From contig DASYHP010000076.1 in the NCBI GenBank assembly GCA_035998495.1, positions 3,863-67,862 on the forward strand: DNA of 64,000 nucleotides, in the 5' to 3' direction. Shown piece by piece: positions 34,981-43,286 of the stretch; within the stretch, counting starts at the first letter, position 1; every line of letters begins with the position of its first letter. A program made the position numbers and the translations under genes. The stretch is from Mesorhizobium_B sp035998495 (GTDB lineage: Bacteria; Pseudomonadota; Alphaproteobacteria; Rhizobiales; Rhizobiaceae). Under the pieces are notes generated by a model. The model did no database searches. It was not told the DNA's origin and was given only the letters and a program-made list of their open reading frames with translations.

Positions 34981-35113
34981 GCCCCACCTCCCCCTTGTGG
35001 GGAGGTCGGCCCTGCAAGGGCCGGGTGGGGGTGCTCCAGCTTGGCGCGGCCGGCGCCATTTACCCCCACCCGCTCGCTACGCTCGCGACCTCCCCACAAG
35101 GGGGAGGTGGGGC
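34981..35113. repeat. 133-bp repeat element with perfect 28-bp inverted ends
   Basis: The first 28 bases (34981-35008, starting GCCCCACCTCCCCCTTGTGG) return exactly inverted at 35086-35113. Each arm is palindromic around TTGTGG/CCACAA. The core and a flanking ACCCCCAC match the element at 13754-13858, so this is a dispersed family. No coding capacity. The gap 34783-35120 otherwise holds nothing I can support. Confidence 0.8.
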
Positions 35114-35120
35114 GCCCGCC

Positions 35121-36224
35121 TCATTCCGCCATGGCCACCAGCGCGTCGGGGTCGAAGGCCAGCCTGACGGGCGCGCCCACCGGGATGTCGTCGGCCCCGA
35201 AATCATTGGTCTCGATGACCGACAGCGGCTTTTCCAGGCCTGCCACCGCGACCGCCAGATGCGTGGTGTCGCCGAAATAGTGCCGGTCCACCACGCGGCC
35301 CTCGATGGCGTGCGGGCTCGTGGCATCGTCCCAGAGCACCCGCAGCCGCTCGGGCCTTATGCCGAGCGTGGCCGGGCCGGAACGGGCGGCCAGGCGGGGC
35401 GGCTTCTTCGTGGTGACGCGCCCGAACCCTCGCGTTTCCAGCGAGATGGCGTCGCCATGGTCGGCCACGATGTCGGCGGCCACGAAGTTCATGCCGCCCA
35501 GGAAATCGGCGACGCGCCGCGTGAGCGGGCGCTGGTAGACCTCCCTGGGCGCGTCCACCTGGGCGATCTGGCCGTCGAACATCACGGCGATGCGGTCGGA
35601 CATGGCGAGCGCCTCGGTCTGGTCGTGCGTGACGAGCACGAAGGTGATGCCCACCGCCTTTTGGAGCTGGCGAAGCTCCACCTGCATCTCCTCGCGCAAC
35701 TGCCTGTCGAGCGCCGAAAGCGGCTCGTCCAGAAGCAGCACCTTGGGGCGCATCACCAGCGCGCGGGCGAGCGCCACGCGCTGGCGCTGGCCGCCGGAAA
35801 GCTCGTTGGCCCGGCGATGGCCGAGCGTCGTGAGCCGCACCTGGTCGAGCGCCTCGTCCACGCGCCGCTTCTCCTCAGGCCTGCCCAGGCGCAGGCGCTT
35901 GAGCCCATAGGCCACGTTCTCCGCGACATCGAGGTGCGGGAAGATGGCGTAGCTCTGAAACACCATATTGGTCGGCCGGCGGTTGGCGGGCAGGCCCGCC
36001 ATGTCCTGGCGGTCGATCCCGATGCCGCCTTCGGAAGGCTGCTCGAAGCCCGCGATCAGGCGCAGCAACGTGGTCTTGCCGCAGCCGGACGGGCCGAGCA
36101 GCGAGAAGAACTCGCCCTCGAACACGGTGAGCGACACGCGCTCGAGCGCCGTGAACGCACCGAAGCGCTTCGTGACGCCCGCGATCTCGATCATCGGCGA
36201 GGAGGGGCGCATGGGATCAGGCAA
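35121..36224 (-). CDS. ABC transporter ATP-binding protein, PotA-like
   Basis: A 367-residue ATPase: Walker A G-P-S-G-C-G-K-T-T near residue 43, Q-loop F-Q-S-Y-A-I-F-P-H, signature L-S-G-G-Q-R-Q-R-V-A, Walker B V-L-L-L-D-E-P-L-S-A-L-D, H-loop V-T-H-D-Q-T-E-A, then a C-terminal TOBE/OB domain with L-G-I-R-P-E-R-L. It energises the PotB/PotC-like permeases. The start listed is a TTG with AAGGGAG six bases upstream, overlapping the permease stop; ATGs at 36212 and 36194 are alternatives. Confidence 0.9.
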   Translation of the reverse strand: MPDPMRPSSPMIEIAGVTKRFGAFTALERVSLTVFEGEFFSLLGPSGCGKTTLLRLIAGFEQPSEGGIGIDRQDMAGLPANRRPTNMVFQSYAIFPHLDVAENVAYGLKRLRLGRPEEKRRVDEALDQVRLTTLGHRRANELSGGQRQRVALARALVMRPKVLLLDEPLSALDRQLREEMQVELRQLQKAVGITFVLVTHDQTEALAMSDRIAVMFDGQIAQVDAPREVYQRPLTRRVADFLGGMNFVAADIVADHGDAISLETRGFGRVTTKKPPRLAARSGPATLGIRPERLRVLWDDATSPHAIEGRVVDRHYFGDTTHLAVAVAGLEKPLSVIETNDFGADDIPVGAPVRLAFDPDALVAMAE

Positions 36225-37038
36225 ACAAATCTCCCTTCGGCGCGACGCGGCTGGCTGCGCGGCGGCGCAAGGCTTCCGCCAGCGTGAGAAGCAGGAGCGA
36301 CAGCAGCAGCATCAGCGTGCCGAGCGCGAGCACGGCGGGCAGGCGCGCCGCGAAGCGGAGCTGGCCCCAGATATAGACGGGCAGGGTCGGCTCCGTGCCG
36401 CCCAGGAAGAAGGCGAGGACGAACTCGTCCAGCGAGATCGTGAAGGCGACGAGCAGGCTGGCGACGATGGCCGGCGCCATCATGGGCAGCGTGACGCGGC
36501 GCAGCGTGCCGAACGCGGTCTCGCCTAAATCGGCGGAGGCCTCCTCATAGGCGGGGTCGAAGCCTTCGAAGCCCGACACCAGCACGGTGATGGCGTAAGG
36601 CAGGCAGATCAGCACATGGCCGAGCATGACCGTGACCAGCGACAGATCGAGGCCGATCTGCAGCACCACGATCAGAAGCGCGACCGCAATGATGATCTCG
36701 GGCAGGACCAGCGGCGCCATGATCAGCGCGCTCATCGGCTTTTGGCCCGCGAAGCGGTAGCGGGTGATGGCGCGCGCCGCGCAGATGCCGAGCACGGTGG
36801 CGAGCACAGCGGAGGCGAGCGCCACAATCAGCGAGTTCCAGGCGGCATGCTGCATGGCGTCGTTGCCGGCGAGGCTCCGGTACCAGTCGAGCGTCAGGCC
36901 GGTGAGCGGCAGGGCGGGCACCGCCGAGGCGTTCACGGAGAACAGCGGCAGCAGCAGGACCGGCAGGTAGAGGAAGATCAGGTAGAGCGCCGCGTAGAGC
37001 GGCAGCCACAGGCGGGAAAGGCGCGCCCACAGGCTCAT
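36217..37038 (-). CDS. ABC transporter permease, PotC-like
   Basis: A 273-residue permease with six hydrophobic helices: N-terminal L-Y-L-I-F-L-Y-L-P-V-L, and the coupling motif E-E-A-S-A-D-L-G-E-T-A-F-G-T-L-R-R-V-T-L-P near residue 180, then I-S-L-D-E-F-V-L-A-F-F typical of PotC. The ATG overlaps the stop of the PotB-like gene (ATGA). The frame is open far upstream in the PotB gene's shadow; that extension is not coding. Confidence 0.9.
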   Translation of the reverse strand: MSLWARLSRLWLPLYAALYLIFLYLPVLLLPLFSVNASAVPALPLTGLTLDWYRSLAGNDAMQHAAWNSLIVALASAVLATVLGICAARAITRYRFAGQKPMSALIMAPLVLPEIIIAVALLIVVLQIGLDLSLVTVMLGHVLICLPYAITVLVSGFEGFDPAYEEASADLGETAFGTLRRVTLPMMAPAIVASLLVAFTISLDEFVLAFFLGGTEPTLPVYIWGQLRFAARLPAVLALGTLMLLLSLLLLTLAEALRRRAASRVAPKGDLFA

Positions 37039-37952
37039 CGGAACAGCCTTGCCAGCCCGCGCAGGGCGATCACCAGGACGCCGGCCAGAAGCGACACCGC
37101 CACAATCGTGGTGACCGACAGCGCCGCGCCCAGGGGCCAGTTGGCGGCGCGGCCGAACTGCGCCTGGATGGCGTTGGCGATCATCACGCCTTCGGTGCCG
37201 CCGACCAGCCGCGGCGTCACGAAGTCGCCCACGGTCGGGATCATCACGATCAGCAGCGCGCCGATCACGCCGGGCAGCGACAAGGGCAGCGTCACGCGCA
37301 AGAAGCGCCGGATTCCGCCGTCGCCCAGGTCGGTCGCGGCCTCGAGCAGGCTGCGGTCGATCTTCTCCAGCGACACATAGATGGGCAGGATGGCGAACAC
37401 CGCCCAGGCATGGATCAGGGTGATGACCACGGCATTGCTGCTGTAGATCAGCGAGCGCACCGGCTCGTCGGTCAAGCCCAGCGCCATCAGGCCCGAATTG
37501 AGCACGCCCCCGTTCCCCAGCACCACCTTCCAAGCCATCACCCGCAGCAGATAGCCGGTCCAGAAGGGAATGGTGATGAGGAAGAGCAGGATCGCCTTGC
37601 GGCGGCCGCCGTGGAAGGAGATGTAATAGGCGATGGGGTAGCCCAGAAGCACCGTGCCGATGCTGACCACGGTCGCGATCCCCAGCGAACGGATGAGCAG
37701 GTCGCGATAGATCGGCTCGGTCAGCGCCTGCCGGTAGTTCTCCAGCGTGAAGCTGCGGTCGATCGTGAGATAGTCCTGGCTCCAGAAGCTGTGCGCGACC
37801 ACGACCAGGATGGGGCCGAGCAGGAACAGGAGCGAATAGACGAAGGTCGGGCTGAGAAGGGCCAAGCCCTTGCGCTGCTCTGAGTCGAGCAGTCCGGCCC
37901 GGCCCGCCGAGGCGCTTCGGCTCGGAAGCGAAGACGCGACCGCCGCGGTCAC
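37035..37952 (-). CDS. ABC transporter permease, PotB-like
   Basis: A 305-residue permease. A ~30-residue soluble N-terminus is followed by L-L-F-L-L-G-P-I-L-V-V-V, and the coupling loop L-E-A-A-T-D-L-G-D-G-G-I-R-R-F-L-R-V-T-L-P-L-S, then P-T-V-G-D-F-V-T-P typical of PotB. It heads the minus-strand transporter operon (B-C-A), whose upstream gap (to 38208) holds the second TTGAA-N6-TTCAA dyad, so its expression may be controlled together with the divergent aminotransferase. Confidence 0.9.
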   Translation of the reverse strand: MTAAVASSLPSRSASAGRAGLLDSEQRKGLALLSPTFVYSLLFLLGPILVVVAHSFWSQDYLTIDRSFTLENYRQALTEPIYRDLLIRSLGIATVVSIGTVLLGYPIAYYISFHGGRRKAILLFLITIPFWTGYLLRVMAWKVVLGNGGVLNSGLMALGLTDEPVRSLIYSSNAVVITLIHAWAVFAILPIYVSLEKIDRSLLEAATDLGDGGIRRFLRVTLPLSLPGVIGALLIVMIPTVGDFVTPRLVGGTEGVMIANAIQAQFGRAANWPLGAALSVTTIVAVSLLAGVLVIALRGLARLFR

Positions 37953-38128
37953 CGCCGGCCGGTCCCCTGCCTTTTGTCGCCGATCCCGGCCCGTTCAGCG
38001 GTGAGAGGCTGCAACTGCTTGGCCCTGCCCGTTCGGAGGCGCGCCCGCCCCGCCGCCGGGGCAGATGCGCACTCTGGGCAGTTGAGCGCAAGGAACCGTT
38101 GAAATCAAGCACCGCCTTGGCATATTGA

Positions 38129-38144
38129 TTGAACGGACATTCAA
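38129..38144. promoter_or_regulatory. BetI-like operator, site 2
   Basis: TTGAA-CGGACA-TTCAA, a perfect 5+5 dyad with a 6-bp spacer. It lies 64 bp before the ATG of the class III aminotransferase and 177 bp from the start of the divergent PotB-like gene. The local sequence (CATATTGATTGAACGG) is AT-richer than the surroundings, as expected of a promoter. Confidence 0.75.
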
Positions 38145-38207
38145 AATCTCGCGCGCCACGCCGTCCGGGCGTCGCGCGGGCGGATCCGAGACGAGGCAGG
38201 GACGCTC

Positions 38208-39626
38208 ATGGCCGCTTTGGAACAGTTCAGGCCCGAAGAGGCGGGCGACAGGGACGCGGCGATCACGCTGGCGCGCGCCCGCCGCCATCTGGTGCAGCCC
38301 TGGCCCGTGGCCGGGCAGATCGGCGACGAGGCGCGCGGGCTCATCACGTCGGGCGACGGCGTCTATGTGACCGACGGCCACGGCGCGCGGCTGATCGACG
38401 GGCCGGCAGGCATGTGGTGCGTCAATGTCGGCCACCGGCGGCGCGAGCTCGCCGAGGCGCTTCACGAGCAGGCCATGGCGCTCAGCTACAGCTCGCCCTG
38501 GTACACGACGAGCGAGCCGTCGGTCGCGCTGGCCGAGCGCCTGGCGGCTCACGCGCCCGGCGATCTCGACCATGTCTTCTTCACCACCGGCGGCTCGTCG
38601 GCGGTGGAAAGCGCGTTGCGCTTCATGCAGTTCTACAACAATGTGCGCGGCCGGCCCGAGAAGAAGATGCTGCTCAGCCGCCATGGCGCCTATCACGGCT
38701 CCACCTATCTCTCCGCCTCGCTCAACGGGCGGCCGCGCGACCGCGACTGGATGGACGGCGCGGACGATCTCGTCGTGAAGCTCTCCTGCCCCGACCCGTT
38801 CCGCCGGCCCCGGGGCATGAGCCTGGAGGCCTTCGCCGACTGGCTCATCGACGAGTTCGAGCAGGCGGTGACGCGCATCGGCGCCGAGCGCATCGGCGCC
38901 TTCGTGGGCGAGCCCATCATGGCCTCGGGCGGCGTGATCGTGCCCCCGCCCGGTTATCTCGGGCGCATCCGCGAGATCTGCCGCCGTCACGACATCCTCT
39001 TCGTATCGGACGAGGTGGTGACCGGGTTCGGCCGGCTCGGCCATGTGTTCGCCTCCCAAGAGGCGTTCGGGCTTGCGCCCGACATCATCACCTTCGCCAA
39101 GGGCGTCACGTCCGGCTATTTCCCCCTGGGCGGCATGGTGGTGTCTGACCGCCTCTTCACCGAGATCCGGCGGACAAACCATCCCGACGCGATGTTCGCT
39201 CATGGGCTGACCTATTCCAGCCACCCGATCGGTTGCGCCGTGGCGCTGCGCAATCTCGACCTGCTGGAGGGCGGCATCCTTGACCACGCGCGCGCGATAA
39301 CCCCCTATTTCCAGGCGCGGCTGAAGACGCTGGAGGATCTGCCGCTCGTGGGCGAGGTGCGCGGCGCAGGGCTGATGGCCTGCGTGGAATGCGTGGCCGA
39401 CCGCGAAAGCAACAATCCGCTTCAGCTCGACAAGGCGGTGGGCAAGCGCATCGACGCGCATGCCCAAGGGCTCGGCCTGCTCGTGCGGCCGCTCATCAAC
39501 ATGTGCGTGATGTCGCCGCCTCTCGTCATCACCCGTGAGCAGATCGACGAGATGGTCTCGATCCTGCGCGAAGGCATTTCGCGCACCATGGACGATCTCA
39601 GGGCCGAAGGCGTTTGGGACGGCTGA
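38208..39626 (+). CDS. Class III PLP aminotransferase
   Basis: A 472-residue enzyme of the omega-amino-acid/diamine type. It has T-G-G-S-S-A-V-E-S-A-L-R (phosphate binding), H-G-A-Y-H-G-S-T near residue 163, G-E-P-I-M-A-S-G-G-V, S-D-E-V-V-T-G-F-G-R-L-G (Asp to pyridine N) and F-A-K-G-V-T-S-G-Y-F-P-L-G-G with the PLP lysine at residue 298. It would transfer the amino group of a beta- or omega-amino acid or diamine to pyruvate or 2-oxoglutarate. It is controlled, by location, by dyad site 2 and lies between the polyamine-type transporter and the Rieske oxygenase genes. Confidence 0.9.
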   Translation: MAALEQFRPEEAGDRDAAITLARARRHLVQPWPVAGQIGDEARGLITSGDGVYVTDGHGARLIDGPAGMWCVNVGHRRRELAEALHEQAMALSYSSPWYTTSEPSVALAERLAAHAPGDLDHVFFTTGGSSAVESALRFMQFYNNVRGRPEKKMLLSRHGAYHGSTYLSASLNGRPRDRDWMDGADDLVVKLSCPDPFRRPRGMSLEAFADWLIDEFEQAVTRIGAERIGAFVGEPIMASGGVIVPPPGYLGRIREICRRHDILFVSDEVVTGFGRLGHVFASQEAFGLAPDIITFAKGVTSGYFPLGGMVVSDRLFTEIRRTNHPDAMFAHGLTYSSHPIGCAVALRNLDLLEGGILDHARAITPYFQARLKTLEDLPLVGEVRGAGLMACVECVADRESNNPLQLDKAVGKRIDAHAQGLGLLVRPLINMCVMSPPLVITREQIDEMVSILREGISRTMDDLRAEGVWDG

Positions 39627-39649
39627 ATCCGCCGGGAGCGGATAGGCTT

Positions 39650-39811
39650 AGAGCACCTGACAATACTCATGGGCTGAGGATGGCCGAGGGGTTGTTGTCC
39701 ACCTGCAAGGCGCCGAACGCAGCCGATGCCGGAAGCATCGGCAAGGATCGGCAACGCAGCAGGCGGCAACAAGAGCCGGCCAGCCGACCCTGGGGTATTG
39801 TCAGGTGCTCT
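39650..39811. mobile_element. MITE-like element with 17-bp inverted ends
   Basis: AGAGCACCTGACAATAC (39650-39666) and its exact reverse complement (39795-39811) bound 162 bp between two convergent genes. The centre has the hairpin CCGATGC-CGGAA-GCATCGG. No open frame is credible inside. The right end abuts the stop codon of the Rieske gene. Perfect ends and small size suggest a non-autonomous mobile repeat; a long terminator-like RNA structure is the alternative. No target duplication is visible. Confidence 0.55.
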
Positions 39812-41019
39812 CAGGCCGCCGATGCGCCGGCGAGCATGACCCCGTTCACGGCCGCCATCCTGTCTTCGGCGGGGGCCTGATTGAGGTTCAGCACGGGCAG
39901 GCATGCGCGCAGATGGTCGTGATGGGTGCGCACGCCATATTCCAGGTCCGACAGGAAGAAGCCCCGGAACGCGTCCGAGCGCATCGATTCGTCGGACCAG
40001 ACGGTCAACTGCACGTCCTCCTTGGTCGTCTCGCGGTCGATGCGCCGGGCGAGATAGCGGGCGGCGGCCTGCTCCCGGCTTTCGTTCTTGTATTGATAGA
40101 CGGCCCCGCGCAGCAGCGTCTCGTTGGGGCCCAGGGGGAACTCCTGGTAGAACTGGCAGGTTTCGGGCGTCACGGCGATCACGGCGTTGGGGAAGATGCT
40201 GTAATAGATCCAGGCCTTCCGAAGACCCTCTGGGAGATGCTTGGTTTCCGGCGCGAGCTTGAGATAGCTCCGCACGCTCCAACGCCGGCCGGCATGAGGA
40301 TTGTAGCTGGCGAAGGAGCGGCTGACGCCGTTCACGAAGGGCTCGTCATAATAGCCCGCCCCGTAAAGGTCCTGCAGCGCGGGATGCGCCATGGGCACAT
40401 GGTAGCCCTCATTGTCCACATCGCGCACCGACTTCCAGTTGACCGGCGTGACCTGCGACCAGGCATAGTCCGAAGGCACCATCTCTTCCGGCCGGTAATG
40501 GGCGAACTCGTCGGCGAAAGGCTCCATCAACGCCGCCACGGACGGCTGCGGCCCCCTGCCGAAGCGCACGAAAAGAAAACCCATCCAGACCTCGAGTTCG
40601 ATGGGCATGAGGCCCCATTCGTGCTTGTCGAGCTCAGGAAAGGATTTCGGCCGCGCCGCGCCCCTCAACGTCCCATCGAGATTATAGACCCAGCCATGGA
40701 AGGGGCAGACCAGCGCATTCCTGCAAAAACCCTTCTCTTCCGCCACGACACGGCTGCCGCGATGGCGGCAGATGTTGTGAAAGGCCCGGATCGCGCCGTC
40801 CTGCCCCCGCACGACCAGCGCGCGCTCGCCCGCCACGTCGAGCGTGACGAAGCGGCCCGCCTCGGGCAGATCCGAAACGTGGCCGGCAATCTGCCAGTGA
40901 GTGCGGAACAGCGCCTCCTTTTCGAGTTCGAGCAGGGCCGCGGAGCGGTAGGCCCAGGCCGGCAGGCCGCGGCGGTCCCAGTCGCGCGGCACCGACAGAT
41001 CCCGCGAGTGGACGTTCAT
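39811..41019 (-). CDS. Rieske-type oxygenase, alpha subunit (first of two)
   Basis: A 402-residue oxygenase. The Rieske cluster is bound by C84-x-H86 (C-R-H-R-G) and C105-x-x-H108 (C-P-F-H-G-W); the mononuclear iron by H207 and H212 (N-E-G-Y-H-V-P-M-A-H-P). It resembles the GbcA/stachydrine demethylase-type oxygenases more than aromatic dioxygenases, so oxidative removal of an N-methyl group or hydroxylation of an amine is likely. The ATG at 41019 has GGAGG upstream. No reductase gene is adjacent. The dyad at 41046 is 27 bp upstream of the start. Confidence 0.9.
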   Translation of the reverse strand: MNVHSRDLSVPRDWDRRGLPAWAYRSAALLELEKEALFRTHWQIAGHVSDLPEAGRFVTLDVAGERALVVRGQDGAIRAFHNICRHRGSRVVAEEKGFCRNALVCPFHGWVYNLDGTLRGAARPKSFPELDKHEWGLMPIELEVWMGFLFVRFGRGPQPSVAALMEPFADEFAHYRPEEMVPSDYAWSQVTPVNWKSVRDVDNEGYHVPMAHPALQDLYGAGYYDEPFVNGVSRSFASYNPHAGRRWSVRSYLKLAPETKHLPEGLRKAWIYYSIFPNAVIAVTPETCQFYQEFPLGPNETLLRGAVYQYKNESREQAAARYLARRIDRETTKEDVQLTVWSDESMRSDAFRGFFLSDLEYGVRTHHDHLRACLPVLNLNQAPAEDRMAAVNGVMLAGASAA

Positions 41020-41045
41020 GGCAACCTCCGCCGCTGAAATTGGTG

Positions 41046-41063
41046 ATTGAACGTTCATTCAAT
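41046..41063. promoter_or_regulatory. BetI-like operator, site 3
   Basis: ATTGAA-CGTTCA-TTCAAT, the longest match (6+6) of the four dyads. It lies between the divergent Rieske (ATG 41019) and MOSC (ATG 41150) genes, close enough to the Rieske start to overlap its promoter or leader. Confidence 0.8.
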
Positions 41064-41149
41064 ATGCCAGAGCAGGACCCCCATGGGCAAGTGCGCCCGG
41101 AGCGTTCAGGATGGGCTCTTGCGGGCTTGCGAGCGGAAAGGTTCTTCGG

Positions 41150-41887
41150 ATGGCGGTGATCGGAAGGGTATCGGAGCTTTGGCGCTACCCCGTCAGTTCG
41201 CTGGGCGGCGAGCGGGTGGCGGTGTTGGCGGTGGAGGCGGCAGGCGTGCCCGGCGAGCGAGGGTATGGCGTGGTGGCGCTCGATGACGGCAAGATCGCCG
41301 CGCCCGGCATGGACCGCCGCTGGGAGCCGCTCCCCGGTGTCAAGGCGAGGTCGGCCGAAGGACGGATCGAGCTCTCGACGGACGGCAAGCGTTGGGTCGC
41401 CGTCCCGAGCCCCGAGGCTGATCGGGCGCTGAGCGATCGTCTCGGCTTCGCCGCCGCCGTCCACCCCTATGCGGACGGCCCGCTGCCCGAGGGTTATGAC
41501 GGCCCGCGCGCCGTGAACCGCTACCGGCCTAGCGCCCTGCACCTCGTCACCACGGCGTCGCTCGGCCGGCTGAAAGCGCTTCACCCGGCAGGCGACGCCG
41601 ACGCCAGGCGTTTCCGGCCCAACATCCTGATCGAGATGCCGGACGCGCCCGGCCGCTTCCCGGAAACGGAGTGGATCGGTCGCGCGCTCACCGTGGGCGA
41701 GGCCCGACTGACGGTCGAGGAACCGTGCCGCCGCTGCGGCTTCACCATCATGGCTCAGGACGAGCTTGAGCGCGACGCGGATGTTCTGCGCCAGCTTGTG
41801 CGCCACAACGGCCACAACATGGGCGTCTATTGCGCGGTCGCACGGCCCGGCGTTCTGCGGGTCGGCGATCCTGTCGCATTCGCCTGA
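41150..41887 (+). CDS. MOSC-domain protein
   Basis: A 245-residue protein with an N-terminal beta-barrel (MOSC_N) segment, V-S-E-L-W-R-Y-P-V-S-S-L-G-G-E, and a C-terminal MOSC domain that includes R-R-F-R-P-N-I-L-I and E-P-C-R-R-C-G-F-T-I near residue 195 (the conserved Cys). MOSC proteins carry molybdenum cofactor or sulfur and some reduce N-hydroxylated compounds (YcbX, mARC). No ferredoxin domain is fused to it. It lies divergent from the first Rieske gene across dyad site 3 and converges on the second, so it may act on an N-oxygenated intermediate; that is inference. AAAGG precedes the ATG at 41150. Confidence 0.85.
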   Translation: MAVIGRVSELWRYPVSSLGGERVAVLAVEAAGVPGERGYGVVALDDGKIAAPGMDRRWEPLPGVKARSAEGRIELSTDGKRWVAVPSPEADRALSDRLGFAAAVHPYADGPLPEGYDGPRAVNRYRPSALHLVTTASLGRLKALHPAGDADARRFRPNILIEMPDAPGRFPETEWIGRALTVGEARLTVEEPCRRCGFTIMAQDELERDADVLRQLVRHNGHNMGVYCAVARPGVLRVGDPVAFA

Positions 41888-41899
41888 GGCGGGGTTCCC

Positions 41900-43054
41900 T
41901 CAAGCCGGAGCCGCCATCCTTTGCCGGATCCATTCATGGAAGCGGAACAGGTCGAACTCCTGCGGCATCAGCGTTCCCCCGCGATAGCGGCTCGAGCGCA
42001 AGCCCCGCTGGTTCATCTCGCAGGCCGCGCTGTCCTCGTTGAGGACGGTGGTGGCGAAATCGACGACATTGGCGAGATCGAAGCCCGGCGCCTGCAGGGT
42101 TTCCGGCGCAAACAGCCACTCCACGCGAAGCTCGGTCTCTTCGGGCCCGACCGGCGTCACGCGCACGGCCCGGACGTAATCGACATGAGCGCAGACAAAG
42201 ACGGAGGGCAGCAGCGTGACGAAGGTGTGCCCCGCCTCGCGTTCGGCATCGGTCAGGTCGGCGAACTCGGGTCCGCAGGCCCGGCCATCGACGGTCCAGG
42301 TTCGCCGGCCCGGCTTGAGCACGGGCTCGGATTGGGCGCGCTCGGGCTCCCAGTCCGGGTCCTCGTTGGGAGCCATATAGCCTTTTGCGTAGATCGGAAC
42401 GGCCTCGCTCAAGCCGGGATGAATGCCGGGGCAATGGAGGCATTCGTTGTAGTTCTCCCAGAAGATCTTCCAGTTGCAGTTCAGCCGCTTCACCATAAGG
42501 TGGCCGACCACCAGTTCTCCCATGGGCCAGTTGTCGAGCGCGGACGGCGCGGGATCGGGCATCGCGCCGAAGTCCGGCGGCTCGTCGGCGAGACACACGA
42601 ACAGAAAGCCGTTCCACTCCCTCACATGCGCCGGGAAGAGGCCGTGGTCCTCCTTGCGGAAGTCGGAGCCCAGCGAAACGAAGGGGGTTCGCACCAGCCG
42701 GCCGGAAAAATCGTAGCTCCACTGGTGATAAGGGCAGGCGATGAGGCGGCCATGCAGCGGGCGCTCCGGCCCGGGGCACAGCTCCGCCCCCCGATGGCGG
42801 CAGGTGTTGTGAAAACAGGCGATCTTGCCGTCGCGGTCCTTCAGCAGGACGAGGTTTTCGCCGCCCACCGAGACGCGCTTGAGCAGCATCGCCGGGAGGT
42901 CGCCGGCCCGGCCGACGCAGACCCATTCCTTTCGCCAGATCGCCGCCTGCTCCCGCGCAAACCAGTCGGGGTCGAAATAGGCGTGGGGCGGCAGCGTGGG
43001 ACGGCATCCATCGAGCAGGGGAGACGCCGGATGATGAGGGATCCGCTCGTTCAT
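41900..43054 (-). CDS. Rieske-type oxygenase, alpha subunit (second of two)
   Basis: A 384-residue oxygenase. C85-x-H87 and C107-x-x-H110 (C-P-Y-H-Q-W) bind the Rieske cluster; H207 and H212 (N-E-C-L-H-C-P-G-I-H-P) bind the catalytic iron. The N-Y-N-E-C-L-H-C-P-x-x-H-P pattern is that of the glycine betaine/choline-monooxygenase-like group. It is clearly diverged from the other Rieske protein, so the two probably act on different steps. The ATG at 43054 has GGGAGG upstream. Dyad site 4 lies 95 bp upstream, in the gap shared with the divergent kinase-lyase fusion gene. Confidence 0.9.
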   Translation of the reverse strand: MNERIPHHPASPLLDGCRPTLPPHAYFDPDWFAREQAAIWRKEWVCVGRAGDLPAMLLKRVSVGGENLVLLKDRDGKIACFHNTCRHRGAELCPGPERPLHGRLIACPYHQWSYDFSGRLVRTPFVSLGSDFRKEDHGLFPAHVREWNGFLFVCLADEPPDFGAMPDPAPSALDNWPMGELVVGHLMVKRLNCNWKIFWENYNECLHCPGIHPGLSEAVPIYAKGYMAPNEDPDWEPERAQSEPVLKPGRRTWTVDGRACGPEFADLTDAEREAGHTFVTLLPSVFVCAHVDYVRAVRVTPVGPEETELRVEWLFAPETLQAPGFDLANVVDFATTVLNEDSAACEMNQRGLRSSRYRGGTLMPQEFDLFRFHEWIRQRMAAPA

Positions 43055-43148
43055 TCTCTCTTTCCTCCCGATCAAGGATCGCCGGAGCAGAAAGGCAGTC
43101 CGCCGGCGGCGGAGCTATCGACGCCAACGCATCGTCAGGACATACTTG

Positions 43149-43164
43149 CTGAATGCTCATTCAA
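43149..43164. promoter_or_regulatory. BetI-like operator, site 4
   Basis: CTGAA-TGCTCA-TTCAA: one mismatch in the left half of the TTGAA-N6-TTCAA dyad, same spacing. It lies between the divergent second Rieske gene and the APH-aminotransferase fusion gene. Confidence 0.65.
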
Positions 43165-43286
43165 CGGCAACAGGATTCGCGCGGGGTGGGTCGGTCAGTT
43201 TCGGATCGGGGAACCCGCCCGGCATACGGAGCCTGCGCCGGCACGGGCCGTTGCTTGAAACAGCCGGCCCGCACGCTGCGACAGCC

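Noticed and set aside
36217..38112. A 631-codon frame that could be read as a giant PotB-PotC fusion
   Set aside because: Only the last 273 codons are permease; the upstream part is out of frame with the true PotB gene at 37035-37952.
39614..39880. An 88-codon plus-strand frame after the aminotransferase
   Set aside because: It runs through the MITE-like element and has no protein features.
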